Source: Camelus bactrianus (lineage: Eukaryota; Chordata; Mammalia; Artiodactyla; Camelidae). From it: a stretch of 64,000 nucleotides of DNA. Where the stretch lies: assembly GCF_048773025.1 (NCBI RefSeq), contig NC_133545.1:79136001-79200000 (forward strand). Direction: 5' to 3'. Of this stretch, positions 27,735 to 39,429 are shown piece after piece (the stretch's first letter is position 1; each line of letters starts with the position of its first letter). Position numbers and translations under genes: made by a program. The notes beneath the pieces are model-generated. The model was not told where the DNA came from and made no database searches. It saw only the letters and a list, made by a program, of their open reading frames with translations.

Positions 27735-28075
27735 AATTTCTGATATATAGCATAGTAGTCTATATATATAGACTGCAGAAATATACATAGTCTATATGTA
27801 TATATATATATACACATACATATATACACATATTCCTTTTCATACTCTTTTTTATTATAGGCCATTACAAGGTATTGAATATAGTTCCCTGTGCTGTACA
27901 GTATAAACTTGTCGTTTATCTATTTTATATATAGTAGTTAGCATCTGCACATCTCAAACTCCCATCCCCTTTTCCCCCTGGTAATCATAAGTCTTTTTCT
28001 ATGTCTGTGAGTCTGTCTTTCCTTTGTAAATAAGTTCATCTGTGTCCTTTTTTTTTTTTTTTTTTTTTTTTTTCC
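27735..28075 (-). mobile_element. LINE-1 3' UTR fragment
   Basis: In the plus strand it shows the reverse of an L1 3' end (aatttctgatatatagcata, attgaatatagttccctgtg, tatgtctgtgagtctgtctt), the same family as 45778-46612 and 63637-64000. An AT dinucleotide tract lies inside it (about 27758-27832) and a T run at 28049-28073. Confidence 0.8.
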
Positions 28076-28619
28076 AGATTCATCACTCAGTTTTTAAACC
28101 CCTATTACGCTCCCATTGCTCTCCGAGGAGCTGGCTACAAATACCCTTTACCGTCTGCCTTCTCTTTCACATTTCATTTCCTTACCGCCCTGCCCGTCTG
28201 CCTGCATCTCCCAAATAAACTGCTTATACTCAAATCTCAAGCCGTATATTCTGGAGAACCCAAAATAAGGTAAGTTGGTTTTGATGGAAGAAATTTTCAC
28301 ATATCGAGGGGAGGATGTCCTAAAGTAAAATATTAATTCTTGAAATAATGATTTTTATTATTTCAAAACATAAGAAAATAATATTATTGGTTTTGTTTGA
28401 TTTTTGTTATTATTTCTCTATTGTTTTATATTTTATTATTGGTTTATATTTTGAACATCAAATCAGCCGTGGGATTCCTATTCTAGGAAGACCACACTTA
28501 AATTCAGACTCAGTGTGGAAGAGTAGTCTGTTATTTCAGTCATCATCTTGTGAAGGAGAGTTTGTTTTCTCTTCATTAGGAACCACAGATTAGATGCCAT
28601 TTCTATTGCCTGCGTTTCA

Positions 28620-28850
28620 GAGGCAGGTCAGCATTGCGGTTACAAACACAGGCACTGAAGCCAGAAACCAGCCTTCCCCTCAGTCCCCATTCGGTAACTG
28701 TGACCACAGAGTAAATCCATCTCCACGACTCTATGTCCTCATCTATACAATGTGAGTCATGAAAGCACCAATGTCAACGGGTTGTCCATGAGACAAATGT
28801 AAGAAAAATTACACCTCCTGGGCCTGCAACAGTGCCTGGGAAACAGCCGC
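28620..28850 (+). repeat. MIR element relic
   Basis: It has MIR wording: gcattgcggttacaaacaca, a 'tatgtcctcatctatacaat' core and gcctgcaacagtgcctggg near the end. Confidence 0.5.
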
Positions 28851-29227
28851 AGCTCTGGATCCATGGCTGCTGTGACCAGGCTCAGGGCAGAATCCCAGGG
28901 AAAAGGATCCTGGCAGGAGACTCCACCTTGCTGTGTGATGACTGAATGCCCTGGGGCTGGGGTGGGGTGGGGGGGGGTGATCTGAGGCCTGTGCCAGGAG
29001 TGTGTCACTCAGTGAGGAGTGAACAAGAACCCCGTCCTGGAAGACAGACGAAAGCTCCACCCCATTCGCCTCATTCATCCCACTCACCCCAATACGTGGG
29101 AATCACCCAGCTCAACTTCTTTAGATGGCCTGACAGAGTCGAAGAAGCATGGGATTTGGGGGTTTAAAAAGTCATTTTCTCTCGTGAAGCCTCAAACTCT
29201 TAATATTTGGGGTGGAGAGTAATTTGG

Positions 29228-29335
29228 TTTATTTATTTGTTTGTTTGTTTATTTTTAGAAGAGGTACTGGGGATTGAACCCAGGACCTCGTGCCTGCTAA
29301 GCATGTGCTCTACCCCTGAGCTCTACCCTCCCCTC
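29228..29335 (-). mobile_element. tRNA-Ala-derived SINE (Vic-1 type)
   Basis: The minus strand starts with a tRNA-Ala(AGC)-like body: box A and box B are visible in the reverse of ggggattgaacccaggacct and gctaagcatgtgctctaccc. It ends in a TAAA-rich tail (the ttatttgtttg text). This SINE type is characteristic of camelids. Confidence 0.85.
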
Positions 29336-29603
29336 AAATTCTTAGTATTGAAGTAGAAAGAAATGATCGTTACACTGCAACAGCGCTGTGATGGTATCTA
29401 AGGTATAATGTCACCAGCGTGTTTCCTGGCACTTGGTGGTTTCCTCTTTGAGCCTTATAACTTACGGGTAATTTCTGGATAGTTAAAAAAAAAAAAAAAG
29501 TACACGCCTCAATTTCTCTAGTGGGAGGTCCAGGCTGGGCTCCCAGCTGTGCAGCCTCTGTGGCTGTGTGTACTCAGGATGTGGGTGAGCCCAGCCTGGA
29601 GAT

Positions 29604-29641
29604 GGTTCTTGTACGTGTTATCTGAGGAACTTCACGCTGTG
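29604..29641 (-). other. V-side RSS of TRGV11-like gene (22 nt spacer)
   Basis: In transcription order: heptamer CACAGCG, spacer of 22 nt, nonamer ACAAGAACC. The spacer is one base short of 23 and the heptamer has one change. Spacers of 22 to 24 are tolerated in known V signals. Confidence 0.82.
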
Positions 29642-30110
29642 GCCAGAAATCCAGAGGGCACAGTAATACGTAGCCTCATCTTCTTTCTTTAAGAAACTGA
29701 TTTTCAAGGTGGAGGTGGAAATGGAAGCATATTTTCTTGCCTCAAGTTTGTTTTTCTTCCCTCCTAAGTCGCCTAGAGCAGATGCTGTCAAGACGTACAT
29801 TAGCTGTTTCAGGCCCTGATCTGGTTTCTGCTGGTACCAGTGTATGTAATCTTTGTCAAAGCTGTCAGAGGGCACCTTACAAGATAGGACTACACTCTTA
29901 TCTCTTACTCCAGTAACTGATACTTCGGGTTGCTCCAACTGTGGCAGCATAAGGCCAGCTGCAAGCAAAGAAGAGAAATTCCCATGAATGAACGACATGA
30001 AAGAGGCAACAAAAAAAGACCCTCTTCAGTCTCTCCTGACGACTGAAATGATCGGGGGGCAACTCACAAGCCCAGAAGAAGGAGGAGATGGCCAGTTCCA
30101 GGAGTGCCAT
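29642..30110 (-). CDS. TRGV11: TCR gamma V gene, TRGV11-like
   Basis: The leader exon (30068-30110) reads MALLELAISSFFWA with donor GTGAGT. The V exon (29642-29958) begins after TTGCAG with SGLMLPQLEQPEVSVTG and continues VVLSCKVPSDSFDKDYIHWY, QQKPDQGLKQLMYVL, GGKKNKLEARKYASISTSTL and KKEDEATYYCALWIS. Both cysteines and the Trp are present, and no stop or shift is seen. Human TRGV11 (LGQLEQPEISIS, STSTLKIKFLEKEDE) is the closest human gene I recall and lies at the same rank in the locus. Human TRGV11 itself is not productively used, so this copy would be the better preserved one. The number is a human-based guess. Confidence 0.88.
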
Positions 30111-31720
30111 CCCGTCACCAGAACGACGCCCAGGGAGGAGGTAAGAAAGCGAGGGCTCTGCTCTGGTGGCAGGAGGTCTCAGGCCAGTGGCAGGAGTGCG
30201 AGGCTGGATCTGATGTCTCAGAAGAAGCGGTGGATGGGTGGGGTGGTTCTCCGGGGTTCTGTATGATCTGCTGCAGATAAGAGCAGCTCTGGTTTCATGG
30301 GTGCAGGGCAGATGGGGTAAGAGGGCTCACAGTCTGGAAGGAAAACCCCAAGATGAATGTGTACAGCTGGGGGTGGGGCGGGGACAGTTCTCCTGTCCAC
30401 TCAGCCAGTCCCCCTGCAATTCCAGCCTGTAGTAGCATTGCCGCAGAAATACGAAGACAGCCCTGCTGTGTTCAGCCCCTATGTCTGTCTGTCTATAACT
30501 TGCCGGTGATCCAGGACTTGGGTATGAAACTTAACTTTTATTTTTCCGTTAACACTACAAAAAAAAAAAATCAGACATTAAAATACCTCCTCAACTTTAC
30601 ATAATAATATGCACAAGAACTGGACAATTTTTTTTTAAATTAATTGAGATGTCACGGTGCAGATTACAACTCAGAGAAATCAGACTTAATTTCTAATCTC
30701 AGTGCCTTCAAGAGGGGACTGGAATGCAATGGCTGATGGCTGTAAGAGACAGAGCAATCTGGGGAAGTCAGCCTTTACTCAGCCTGGCTCCGCGCACAAT
30801 CTCATGAACATTATGTCACATGCAGGAATATTTTAAAAGCAATGTTATGTTTAATAAGTAATGATAACATTGAAAATGAACGTGACGTCCACGGAGGACT
30901 TGCTATTTGTCAAGCACAACTCTAAATGTTCTCTTGTATTACTTTATTTAATTCCCTTCATTGTCCAGGGAGGTAGCCGTTACGATAATCTCCAGTTGAC
31001 AGATGAGGATAGAGGCAAACAGAAGGGACTCTTTCAAAGACATGGAGCTGGTAAACGTGAAAACGCAAATAAATAAGGGTTGTTTATTACAGAAAATGGG
31101 TAAAATAAGGTATAAAAAAGGACAAAAAAAAGGCACATAGCATTTACTTTTGCTTTGAATTTTTCTCTGCATACATATGGATAGAAATGGGATTGCTTAG
31201 TATTATAGATAGAAATACATATTTTAAGTGGGATTTGCATAGTTGGCTCTACATTCCCTTCTTTTGGTTAACTTACCATTGTGAGCAGTATTGTTTTAAA
31301 TAATCCACATGAATATATTTTTAATGACTGCAGATATTAAACACCTTCCAGTTACCACTTACCCCTATCTGACATGGACTGAATTATCTAAGCTTATGCC
31401 TAACTTTGCACAGTTTCACTTTGCTACAGACGTATCTTTTAGAGGTATTAAGAAGCTTTCAAGTTGCATGAAGAAAATGCATGAAATGCTCAGATATTAG
31501 TAACTGGCACATCCCGAGTCTTCAATGATGTTATGAAATCTTATTATTACTCTTAGTATTATATTTTATTATTACTCTTATTATTAGAACTCATTATTAC
31601 TGTTATTATCAAATAAGAGAAAATTACTTTGTTAGATTTTTTTTTTTACAATAAAACCAGAATAGCTCATTTAGGGAAATATGTAAACTGAAAGTATCAA
31701 ATTACACAGTAGAAATAAAA
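30111..31720. other. Spacer between V genes, no gene seen
   Basis: The sequence holds AT-rich text and MIR-like wording around 30870-31060 (tatttgtcaagcacaactct, ttgacagatgaggatagagg). Open frames are short and without family resemblance. Confidence 0.45.
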
Positions 31721-31727
31721 CCACCAG

Positions 31728-32191
31728 CTGGGACCCACCAGCACAGCAGTCAATGGTCACAACTTTTTCTGCGAAGTTTATGGTAAGGATTGAATGAGAT
31801 GTTTGAAAACTTTCCATGCCTCAAATTTGTTGTTTTTCTCACCTGACTAAACCAGAACTGGGGGTTTTATTGAGATGACAAACATCAGAGTTGCCATAAT
31901 TTCATTTGGTTTCTGCAGGTACCAGTGTATGACTGTATTTTCACAGTCTTCTCCCTACGAGATATATGAGCACTTTTCCTGTTGCTTTGGAAAATGACAT
32001 TTTAGGCTGCTCCAGTTTTAACTGCCCACATCCAATTGCAAAAGAAAAAAAAAGGGGATATTCTCTTGAACATCTGACATAGAAAGAGGGAACAATAAAG
32101 AATGTCTTTCATCTCCTATCTGTGTTGAATAATAGAGGAGACACTCACAAACCCAGAGGCAGAAATATATGAATATTCCCATCAGTGACAT
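31728..32191 (-). pseudogene. TCR gamma V pseudogene, TRGV10-type (TRGVB position)
   Basis: An intact leader exon (32149-32191) reads MSLMGIFIYFCLWV with donor GTGAGT. The V exon (about 31728-32035) has lost its acceptor: the expected AG at 32036-32037 is AA. Pieces remain in several frames: KLEQPKMSFSKATGK, ENTVIHWYLQKPNEI, GEKNNKFEAWK and SILTINFAEK followed by CCAGG. There are stop codons in FR1 and after FR2-CDR2 and at least two frame changes. No usable recombination signal remains. It resembles the TRGV10-like gene at 35.4 kb and lies between TRGV10-like and TRGV11-like genes, where human has the pseudogene TRGVB. Confidence 0.8.
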
Positions 32192-32199
32192 TCTCCTCT

Positions 32200-35060
32200 C
32201 TGCCAGACCATGTCGCCAAGAAGAAGGCAGAAAATGAGGACCCCCCTGTCCTTGGGGGACCCAAGTGTAGTGTGACTTGGTGGGAGAGGAGGAAGCAGTG
32301 GGTCAGGTGCTTCTACTGCAAATCAATGGAGGACTCGCTAGCCCTATTCTAAATATATTTTTTTAATTACTTCATTTATACTCAATCTTGAGAGTTAGTA
32401 TTATTATTATTTTTCTTTAACAGATGAGAACAGTGTGGATAAGTCACAAAACTGGTAACTGTGGGAGCCTGGATAACTCACAGATGCTCCTGGAAGAAAA
32501 TCAGAGTAAATAGGTTGTAAAATGATGAAAATAATAGCCATTATCATTTACCTTTAAGCGTCTTCTCCACACATTTATACATAGTAATACGTTTGCTTGG
32601 ATCATTACCCATACGTTTTAAATTTAAATGGGCTTTGCACATGCAGTTTCATATTCTGTTCTTTTAGTTACCTTTATATTTTGAAATTTTAGGTCCTTAA
32701 AAAGTTTATGTGAATGTCATTATTAATGACCTATGAAAATAATTACCCTTCTGTTCTACTTAGTTATCTCTTCTGATGTCAGTTAAGTTGTTTAATCTCT
32801 TGGCGTCTCAGTTTCTACATCTATAATTGCCTCAATAAATATCTTTCAGAGACTTAAGAAAGTTACATTATCACACTAAAAGCGATCATGTCTATAAAGT
32901 AAATAATGGTGCCTAAGACATAATAAGTCACTTATGGTGTTTTCTAGTTGTATTTTTAACATTATTGAAAGACAAAAGAAAACTATGTTGTTAAATAGGA
33001 TTTTAATTGTAAAAATTCTTTAGTCCTTTTCTGAAAATGTACAAATTCATTAATAATATAAAAAAAAAAAACATCCACTCCATCAGGAAAAAAAAAAAAC
33101 TACCGTAAAACTCCAATATTACCTGCATTTTGTTTCTTCCACTGATGTAGATATTTATGAATTTGAGATTTAATGTATATTCATTTGTCCTTTACATGAT
33201 TTTGGGGGGCATGTGAATATAAACATTTTCATTTGTATTAATAAATCTTCAAAATGCCGTTTTAAATGGCTTTGTAATATTCTGTCATTTGAAAGCAACA
33301 TAAATTATCTGCCTCTTTCCCTTGGTTCATCATTGAATTGATTACTATTTTTTCTAGGGCTGCCATTGAAAAGCAGATACAACTTTTATCCCGTGAGATC
33401 TGTTTCTCTAAAGACACTATCTCACTAAGCTACACTGCTCTTATGTACATTATGTGAGAAAATATGTGCAAAGAACTTAGCAAAGATATTTTGAGAAGCT
33501 TAACCCACACTTTTCAGGCTTTTCTTCTGAAAAGGGCTCATCTCCTCACGTTTGGTGTTTTCCATTCAGCTTCTGGTCTCTCTGCTCGCATTAAAAATAT
33601 AGGGGACCAGGACTGTTCTCCTTAGTTGCCCCCTACCCCTAAACTAAGAAACTGCAATGGTCATAAACCTTGTAGGTCAGGATATAAATAAAAAAAAATA
33701 TGAGCCCACCAGAAGCGGGAGAAGAAAGTCTGGAGGACTGTATGTCTAATTCCATCTCCTGTGTCTGCCTGCTCTGCAAATCCTCCTTTTTCCCTTCCAG
33801 TACATCTCAAAATTGAAAATCAGACTATGGATGCTTGAACTAGTGGCTAGAAAGAGTGAATATGTTAATATTTTATGGGGAATTTTTAAATAAAGTGAAC
33901 AGTATGCATTCCTACCGGTATTCTTACCAGAAGCCCACTGCAGATACTACTATCAGAAACAGAAAATAAGGATCTTTTATTGTTTGATATTGAATAGCCA
34001 ACTGATAATTTATTGGCATTTTACTTATTCTGTGGAGACACCTACTCATGCAAATCGTGGGTTAATAATTTGCATCAGTTTTCTGTGGTGGTTCATTCTG
34101 TCTCTGTGGGGATGGGAACAATGTGTTGATCCCTGCAAGTAAGAAGTGGTTTTGTGTAACAGACAAGGAGAGCCAGATCTTCTGGGTCCCAACATCACTC
34201 TGCCGACTGGCCGTGTACCAGATGTGTGATTTGAGCAAGTGACTGTACCGCCCCGTGCTTTATTTGCCCCATGAGTCAAATACGTTTCAAGATAACCCAA
34301 AGACCTTATAGGTAGTATGGTTTAGAGGAGCTAATATATGCAAAGCACTGAGAACACTGATAGAGAACTCACACTCACACATGCGCGTGCACGTACAAAC
34401 ACACACACACGACATTAGCTCTTCTGGTCTTGGCTGGTCCTCTCTCTTCTTTTACAGGCAGAATCAGAGTTGCCCAATATGGCGGGCCCATCTAACCCAG
34501 AGTTTTATCCTGATGACATCGCGTTGGTAGAATCATTTTCCCCACACCTCCCAACAAAAGGGACAATTTACCCCAGATATCCTACTGTTCACTTAGAGAG
34601 TTGCAGTCCTTAAACTTTTCGGTGGGGTCTCACAGTTCAGTTTAAAAACTATAGACTTCTTGTCTTTGGCTTGTCACTCACTTTAAGTCCTTTAAGATTG
34701 CATTTCTGTGGCTGTACAATGGACCAATCATAGTTATACCGCAGAGCTGCTGTCTTGAGTAAATGGGATCATAATGGAACATGGTGATGCGCTCTCTCAG
34801 CCTGAAGCATGCCCACTCAGAGAACTCTCCGTGGCACAGCCGTAGCGCCCTCAGTTCCCAGACAAGATTTTAATTCATGGGGATATAGGATTAAATAAAG
34901 CTTTGGAAGCACACCTCCTGGGGTCAGCTGGAAAGTAATGTGCAAGCATGATGCAGGATGAGCTCCTGGAAAGCTCAGGAAATACTGCAGAGGAGGTGAG
35001 GCTGCGACTGGGAGCCCAGGTGGGGGGCTGGGAAGGATGTGGTTGGGTGCAGACCCAGGG
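32200..35060. other. Spacer between V genes, AT-rich
   Basis: No gene was recognised. MIR-like wording is visible near 34150-34340 (gtgtgatttgagcaagtgac, tgcaaagcactgagaacac). A short CA tract lies near 34396-34410. Confidence 0.45.
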
Positions 35061-35063
35061 AGG

Positions 35064-35102
35064 GGATCTTGTGTGGGGTGTCTCGACAGTTCTAGTACTG
35101 TG
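35064..35102 (-). other. 23-RSS of TRGV10-like gene
   Basis: In transcription order: heptamer CACAGTA, 23 nt spacer, nonamer ACAAGATCC. One heptamer base and two nonamer bases differ from consensus. Confidence 0.88.
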
Positions 35103-35569
35103 AGTACCAGCCAGCACAGTAGTAAATTCCCGTATCTTCTTTTTCTATGAAATTTACTGTAAGGGTTGAAGTAAGCTTTTGAGAATTCTTTCTTGCCTCA
35201 ACTTTGTTGTTTTTCCCATCAATTAGATTTCGAGCTGTGGTTGTTGTTGAGATCACGAAAATCAGATGCTCCAAAGCCTGCTTCCGTTTCTGCCGGTACC
35301 AGTAAACTGTTTCTGATTCAAAATCTCTGCTCTCTATCTTGCAGTTGATCTCAATACTTTTCCTTACTTCAGTGGAAACAGATACCTGGGACTGCTCCAC
35401 TTTAGATAACGCAAGTCCAACTGTGAATAAAAGGAGAGAATTTCCAGTGAGCTTTGGATAATATAAGAAACATCAAAGAATTTCTCTGCTCACTCGTGTA
35501 AAAGAAATGGTCAGGGAGTGACTCACGAGCCCACAAGGAGAAGAAGGTGAATGCTTCCAGCAGTGACAT
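35103..35569 (-). CDS. TRGV10: TCR gamma V gene, TRGV10-like
   Basis: The leader exon (35527-35569) reads MSLLEAFTFFSLWA with donor GTGAGT. The V exon (35103-35420) starts after TTCACAG with LGLALSKVEQSQVSVSTEV and continues RKSIEINCKIESRDF, ETVYWYRQKRKQALEHLIFV, NNKVEARKNSQKLTSTLTV and IEKEDTGIYYCAGWY. All V landmarks (two Cys, Trp, YYC) are intact. It strongly resembles human TRGV10 (LSKVEQFQLSISTEVKKSID, QALEHLIYIVST, NKVEARKNSQTLTSILTI). Human TRGV10 is defective in leader splicing, while here the leader donor is a good GTGAGT. It should give a functional V domain. Confidence 0.92.
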
Positions 35570-36240
35570 CTTGGCTGCCAGGCTATGTGCTCGAGGAAAA
35601 GGTAGGAAGATGAGGACCTGGTGGCTGGGTGCCCCGAGTCAGGGCTAGGAGGGCGTGGCCTGAATCGGGGAGGGAAAGGAACTGGTGAGTCTAGCGGGTC
35701 CCTGGGATGCAGGTTCTTCAGGCCTGAGTTTCCTGTTTGCTCTGATCCTCAGACTTTCCCTGCCCATCTGAAGATAAGGCTGGTGGTCTCTGGAGGGCTA
35801 TTTGGCATGAATGTGCGGGAGCTGCAGGAGCATCTTGAGTTCTGTGGGAATGCGAATGGTGTCTACTTGCCTAGGAGCTACTTTATGAACACTTTTTTCT
35901 CAGCATAGTATTTTAAAATATTGCATGTTTAATAAACATTGACTTCTATGGTAGGGAATATTTAATGAGCATTTTCATTGGTTAGGCTTTTTTTTTCTAA
36001 ATGTTTCTCATCTCGTAGCACATCACATGGTACTGGTGCTGGTAGTTCTCATTTTATAGACCAGGAAAACGAGTTTCAGGGGAGTGCCATGACTCAACAG
36101 AAGCCCCCCAGCTCAGACGTGGAACAAGCTCATTGAAGAATTTCAGAGAAACAGGGCAAAGATGAAAATAAAAATGTGATCACATTGTCACGACAACAAC
36201 TCTTATCATTATGATGTCTTAACTGCTGGATTTCTTCTCT
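35570..36240. other. Upstream flank of TRGV10-like gene
   Basis: No coding feature is supported. It may include the V promoter, but no motif can be named with confidence. Confidence 0.4.
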
Positions 36241-36249
36241 GCAGATATA

Positions 36250-38040
36250 CGGATATTAACACGATATTGTGGATTATAAATATATTCATTAGCCACTCTC
36301 TGTCTTTTGATTGGAGCGTTTATTCTATTTACACTTAAAGCAATTATTGACACACAGTTACTTTTTGCCATTTCATTAATTGTTTGTGGGCTTTTTTGTG
36401 GTTCGTTTTTGTTCTTTTCTTCTTCTTTTGTTCTCTTTCCTTTGATTTAATTATTGTCTTCCGTGTTATGTTTGCGTTCCTTTCTCTCTTGTGTGTGTAT
36501 TTATTATAGATTTTTTGGTTTGTGGTTACCATGAGGTTTATATGTAGCAATCTGTATAGAATATCTTAAGTTTCTTACCTCTTTTAAGTTTGAATGCATT
36601 TTAACGACGCACTTTTACTCCACACCCCCCACGTTTACTGTCCTTGATACCGTGTTTTACTTCTTTTCGTTTTGCGTGGCTTTAACTGCTTCCTACCGAT
36701 GCAGATGGTTTTTCTACATTTGTCTTTTAACCTTCCCACTAGCTTTCTATGTGGGTGAATTACTGCTTTTCCTGTATATTTGCCTTTATCAATGAGATTT
36801 TTCCTTTCTTAATTTTCATATTTCTATTGTGGCCTTTTCTTTTCTACTTAAAGGAGCCCCTGTGTCATTTCTTATAAAGCTGGTTAGGCAGGGCTGAACA
36901 CTCTTATTTTTTTCTTATCTGTAAAACTTTTGATATCTCCATCAAATCTGCAGGAATGCCTTCCTGGGTAGAGTGTTCTTGGTTGTAGGTTTTTCCCTTT
37001 CAGCATTTAAAACATTTCACACCACTCTCTTCTTGCCTGCAAATTTTCTTTAGAAAAGTCAGCTGATAGCCTTATGGGAGCTCCCTTTTATGTAACTCGT
37101 TGCTTTTCCCTTGCAGATTTTAATATTCTCTCTTTCATTTTTTCCGTTTTAATTATAACGTGTCTTGGTGTGGTCCTCTTTGCACTGATCCTGTTTAGGA
37201 CTCTCTTCCCTTCCTGGTCCTGGATTTCTGTTTCCTTTTCCTGCGTAGGGAAGTTTTCAACTACGATGTCTGCAAATATGTTCTCTTCCTCTTTTCCTCT
37301 CTCTTCTCTTTCTGGACTCTTACAGTGAAAATGTTAGTATGCTTGATGCTGTCCAAGAGGTCTCTCAGATTATCCTCATTTCTTTTTTTTTCTTTTTATT
37401 CTTTTTACTTTTTTTCTGTTCAGCTTTTGTGATTTCTGCCTCTCTGTCTTCCAATTCACTGATCTGTTCCTCTATACCAAGGAATCTATTTTTTATTTCT
37501 TCTAATGTATTTTTTATTTCATTTATTGTATCCCTTATTTCCACTTGATTCTTCCTTATATTTTCTAACTCTTTGTTACAACCTTCTAATTCCTCACTCT
37601 GTTCGCGTAATCTACTTCTGAGCTGTCTGAATGTCTTTAGGATCATCACTTGGAACTCCTTATCAAGTCGATTGCTTATCTCCACTTCACACAGTTCTTC
37701 TTCTGGGCTTTTATCTTGTTCATTCATTTGGAGCATATTCCTCTGTTGCCTCATTTTGCTTAATTGGCTGTGTTTATTTCTATGTATTTGGAAGTGTGGT
37801 TTTATTTCCTGACCTTGGGGACATAGCCTTTTTTAGGAGACACCCTATATGTCCCAGCAGTGCACTCCCCTCTTGTTACCTGAATTAGATGCTCTAGGGG
37901 TGCCCTGTATGTGACCTGCGTGACTCCCTTAGTTGTGGCGGGCTGACTACTCTGAGGGTTCTGGTAAGTGTGGCTGGCCCCCAATCCAGTGTGTTGTCCC
38001 CAGTCAAGTGTGTCCCAAGTTGACCTTCTAGCCATGACCT
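36250..38040 (-). mobile_element. LINE-1 (possibly HAL1-type) 5' part with ORF1 remnant
   Basis: On the minus strand a 129-codon open frame (37365-37754) codes for the coiled-coil N-terminal part of an L1 ORF1 protein, with MRQQRNMLQMNEQDKSPEEE, then ENIRKNQVEIRDTINEIKNT and LEEIKNRFLGIEEQISELED. Downstream, in broken frames, the RNA-binding part (ENLRDLLDSIKHTNI) and the C-terminal part (YKGAP, IRLSADFS-type text) can be followed to about 36800. An A-rich stretch frameshifts the ORF near 37390. No ORF2 follows in the next kilobase, which suggests a truncated L1 or a HAL1 (half-L1) element. Confidence 0.7.
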
Positions 38041-39000
38041 CTTGAGTGGCTACTCATTCTGTCCTGACCAGGCTCTGCTCAGCTGGGCAATAGGATTTGG
38101 TCACAAATGCCAAAGTATATTCTTATAAAGTTAATAAACACTAAGGGTATTCAAAGTGCACTATTCAACAGTGCAGTTGAAACAGCATGGACTATTTGTT
38201 TGGACTGATTACTGCCTTTCTCAAAGCAGCAGTTCCTTCTTGCATCAAACATACTTATTAGCAGGGTTTTAATGGTAATCACATGAGCTTCTGAACACAT
38301 GTGACCTCCAGCACATTATCTGGCAGCCCGTGGGGGCTACATGGATATGAATTCCATTACATTTCATCATTAGTGCCTCTAGCCTGAGTCTCTCACAATT
38401 ACTGGAAATCTCTGGGAAATGAAATAATGCACCTTGCCCTCTCTTCTCTTTCAGATAATCAGCCCATTTCAACATACATAGTCTCTAACTAGGAACCCAC
38501 AGCAGTAGGAACTGATGTCAAACCAGACATTTAGGGGCACAGTTACTAACATCTGTGGGGGTGCAATCGATAGCCATCAGACTCCCTTTCCTCTTTCCTT
38601 TGACATGAGGCATCGACCCGAGGAGCACAGGAAATGCTGCGGGCTGAGGCTGAGGTCTGGGCTCAGGACCGAGGTTGCTCCGCGTTGCGAAGGATGTGGT
38701 CACGGTCACGATAAGGGCTCTGATGGTACTGTAGGTTCCCAGGGGCCCTTATATTAGGTCTTCATTTCCTCTTCTTCTTCTGTGAATTTTATGTACTCCA
38801 TGGTTGCGGGGTCGCACGTGACCCTCAGAAGCCCGATTTGGTGTTAGCACATTTACGTGTATGAAAAGTTACATCTCGATACCTTACAGTGAATACATAT
38901 GTTTCTTTTTTGCTATTGAAATAAATATTTTCATTTGCTTCAATTATATCTGTCCAGTTTTAAACATAAACAGAAGAACAGCATTTCCAACAGGAAGCAA
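38041..39000. other. Spacer, nothing recognised
   Basis: There is no V exon or other gene. Small frames in both strands have no family signature. Confidence 0.4.
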
Positions 39001-39014
39001 ACTTATTAAGACAA

Positions 39015-39425
39015 AAACATTAGTTTTTTTTTTTTGCTGGCACAAGTTATTTTATTTTTATAGAAGTATAGTTGATTTACAATATTATATTATCTTCAGA
39101 TGTACAACATTGTGACTCAATATTTTTATAGATTATACTCCATTTTAAGTTATTACAAAATAACAGCTCTACTTCTCTGTGCCGTTGCTTATTTATTTTA
39201 CACATATTAGTTTGTGTCTCTTAAACCCACACCCCATCTTGCCCCTCCCTACTTCCCTCTCCACATTGATAACCACTAATTTGTTCTCTATGTCTGTGAA
39301 TCTGTTTTAATTTTATATTTACATTCTTTTGTTTTATTTTTCAGATTCCACATATAAATGATCACGCAGAGTATTTGTCTTTGTCTGTCTGACTTATTTC
39401 ACTGGAAGTTACTTTAAAAAAAAAA
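39015..39425 (-). mobile_element. LINE-1 3' UTR fragment
   Basis: The plus strand shows the reverse of an older L1 3' end (atagttgatttacaatatta, ccctccctacttccctctcc, then tctatgtctgtgaatctgtt). It is diverged relative to the copies at 45.8 and 63.6 kb. Confidence 0.7.
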
Positions 39426-39429
39426 ATCC

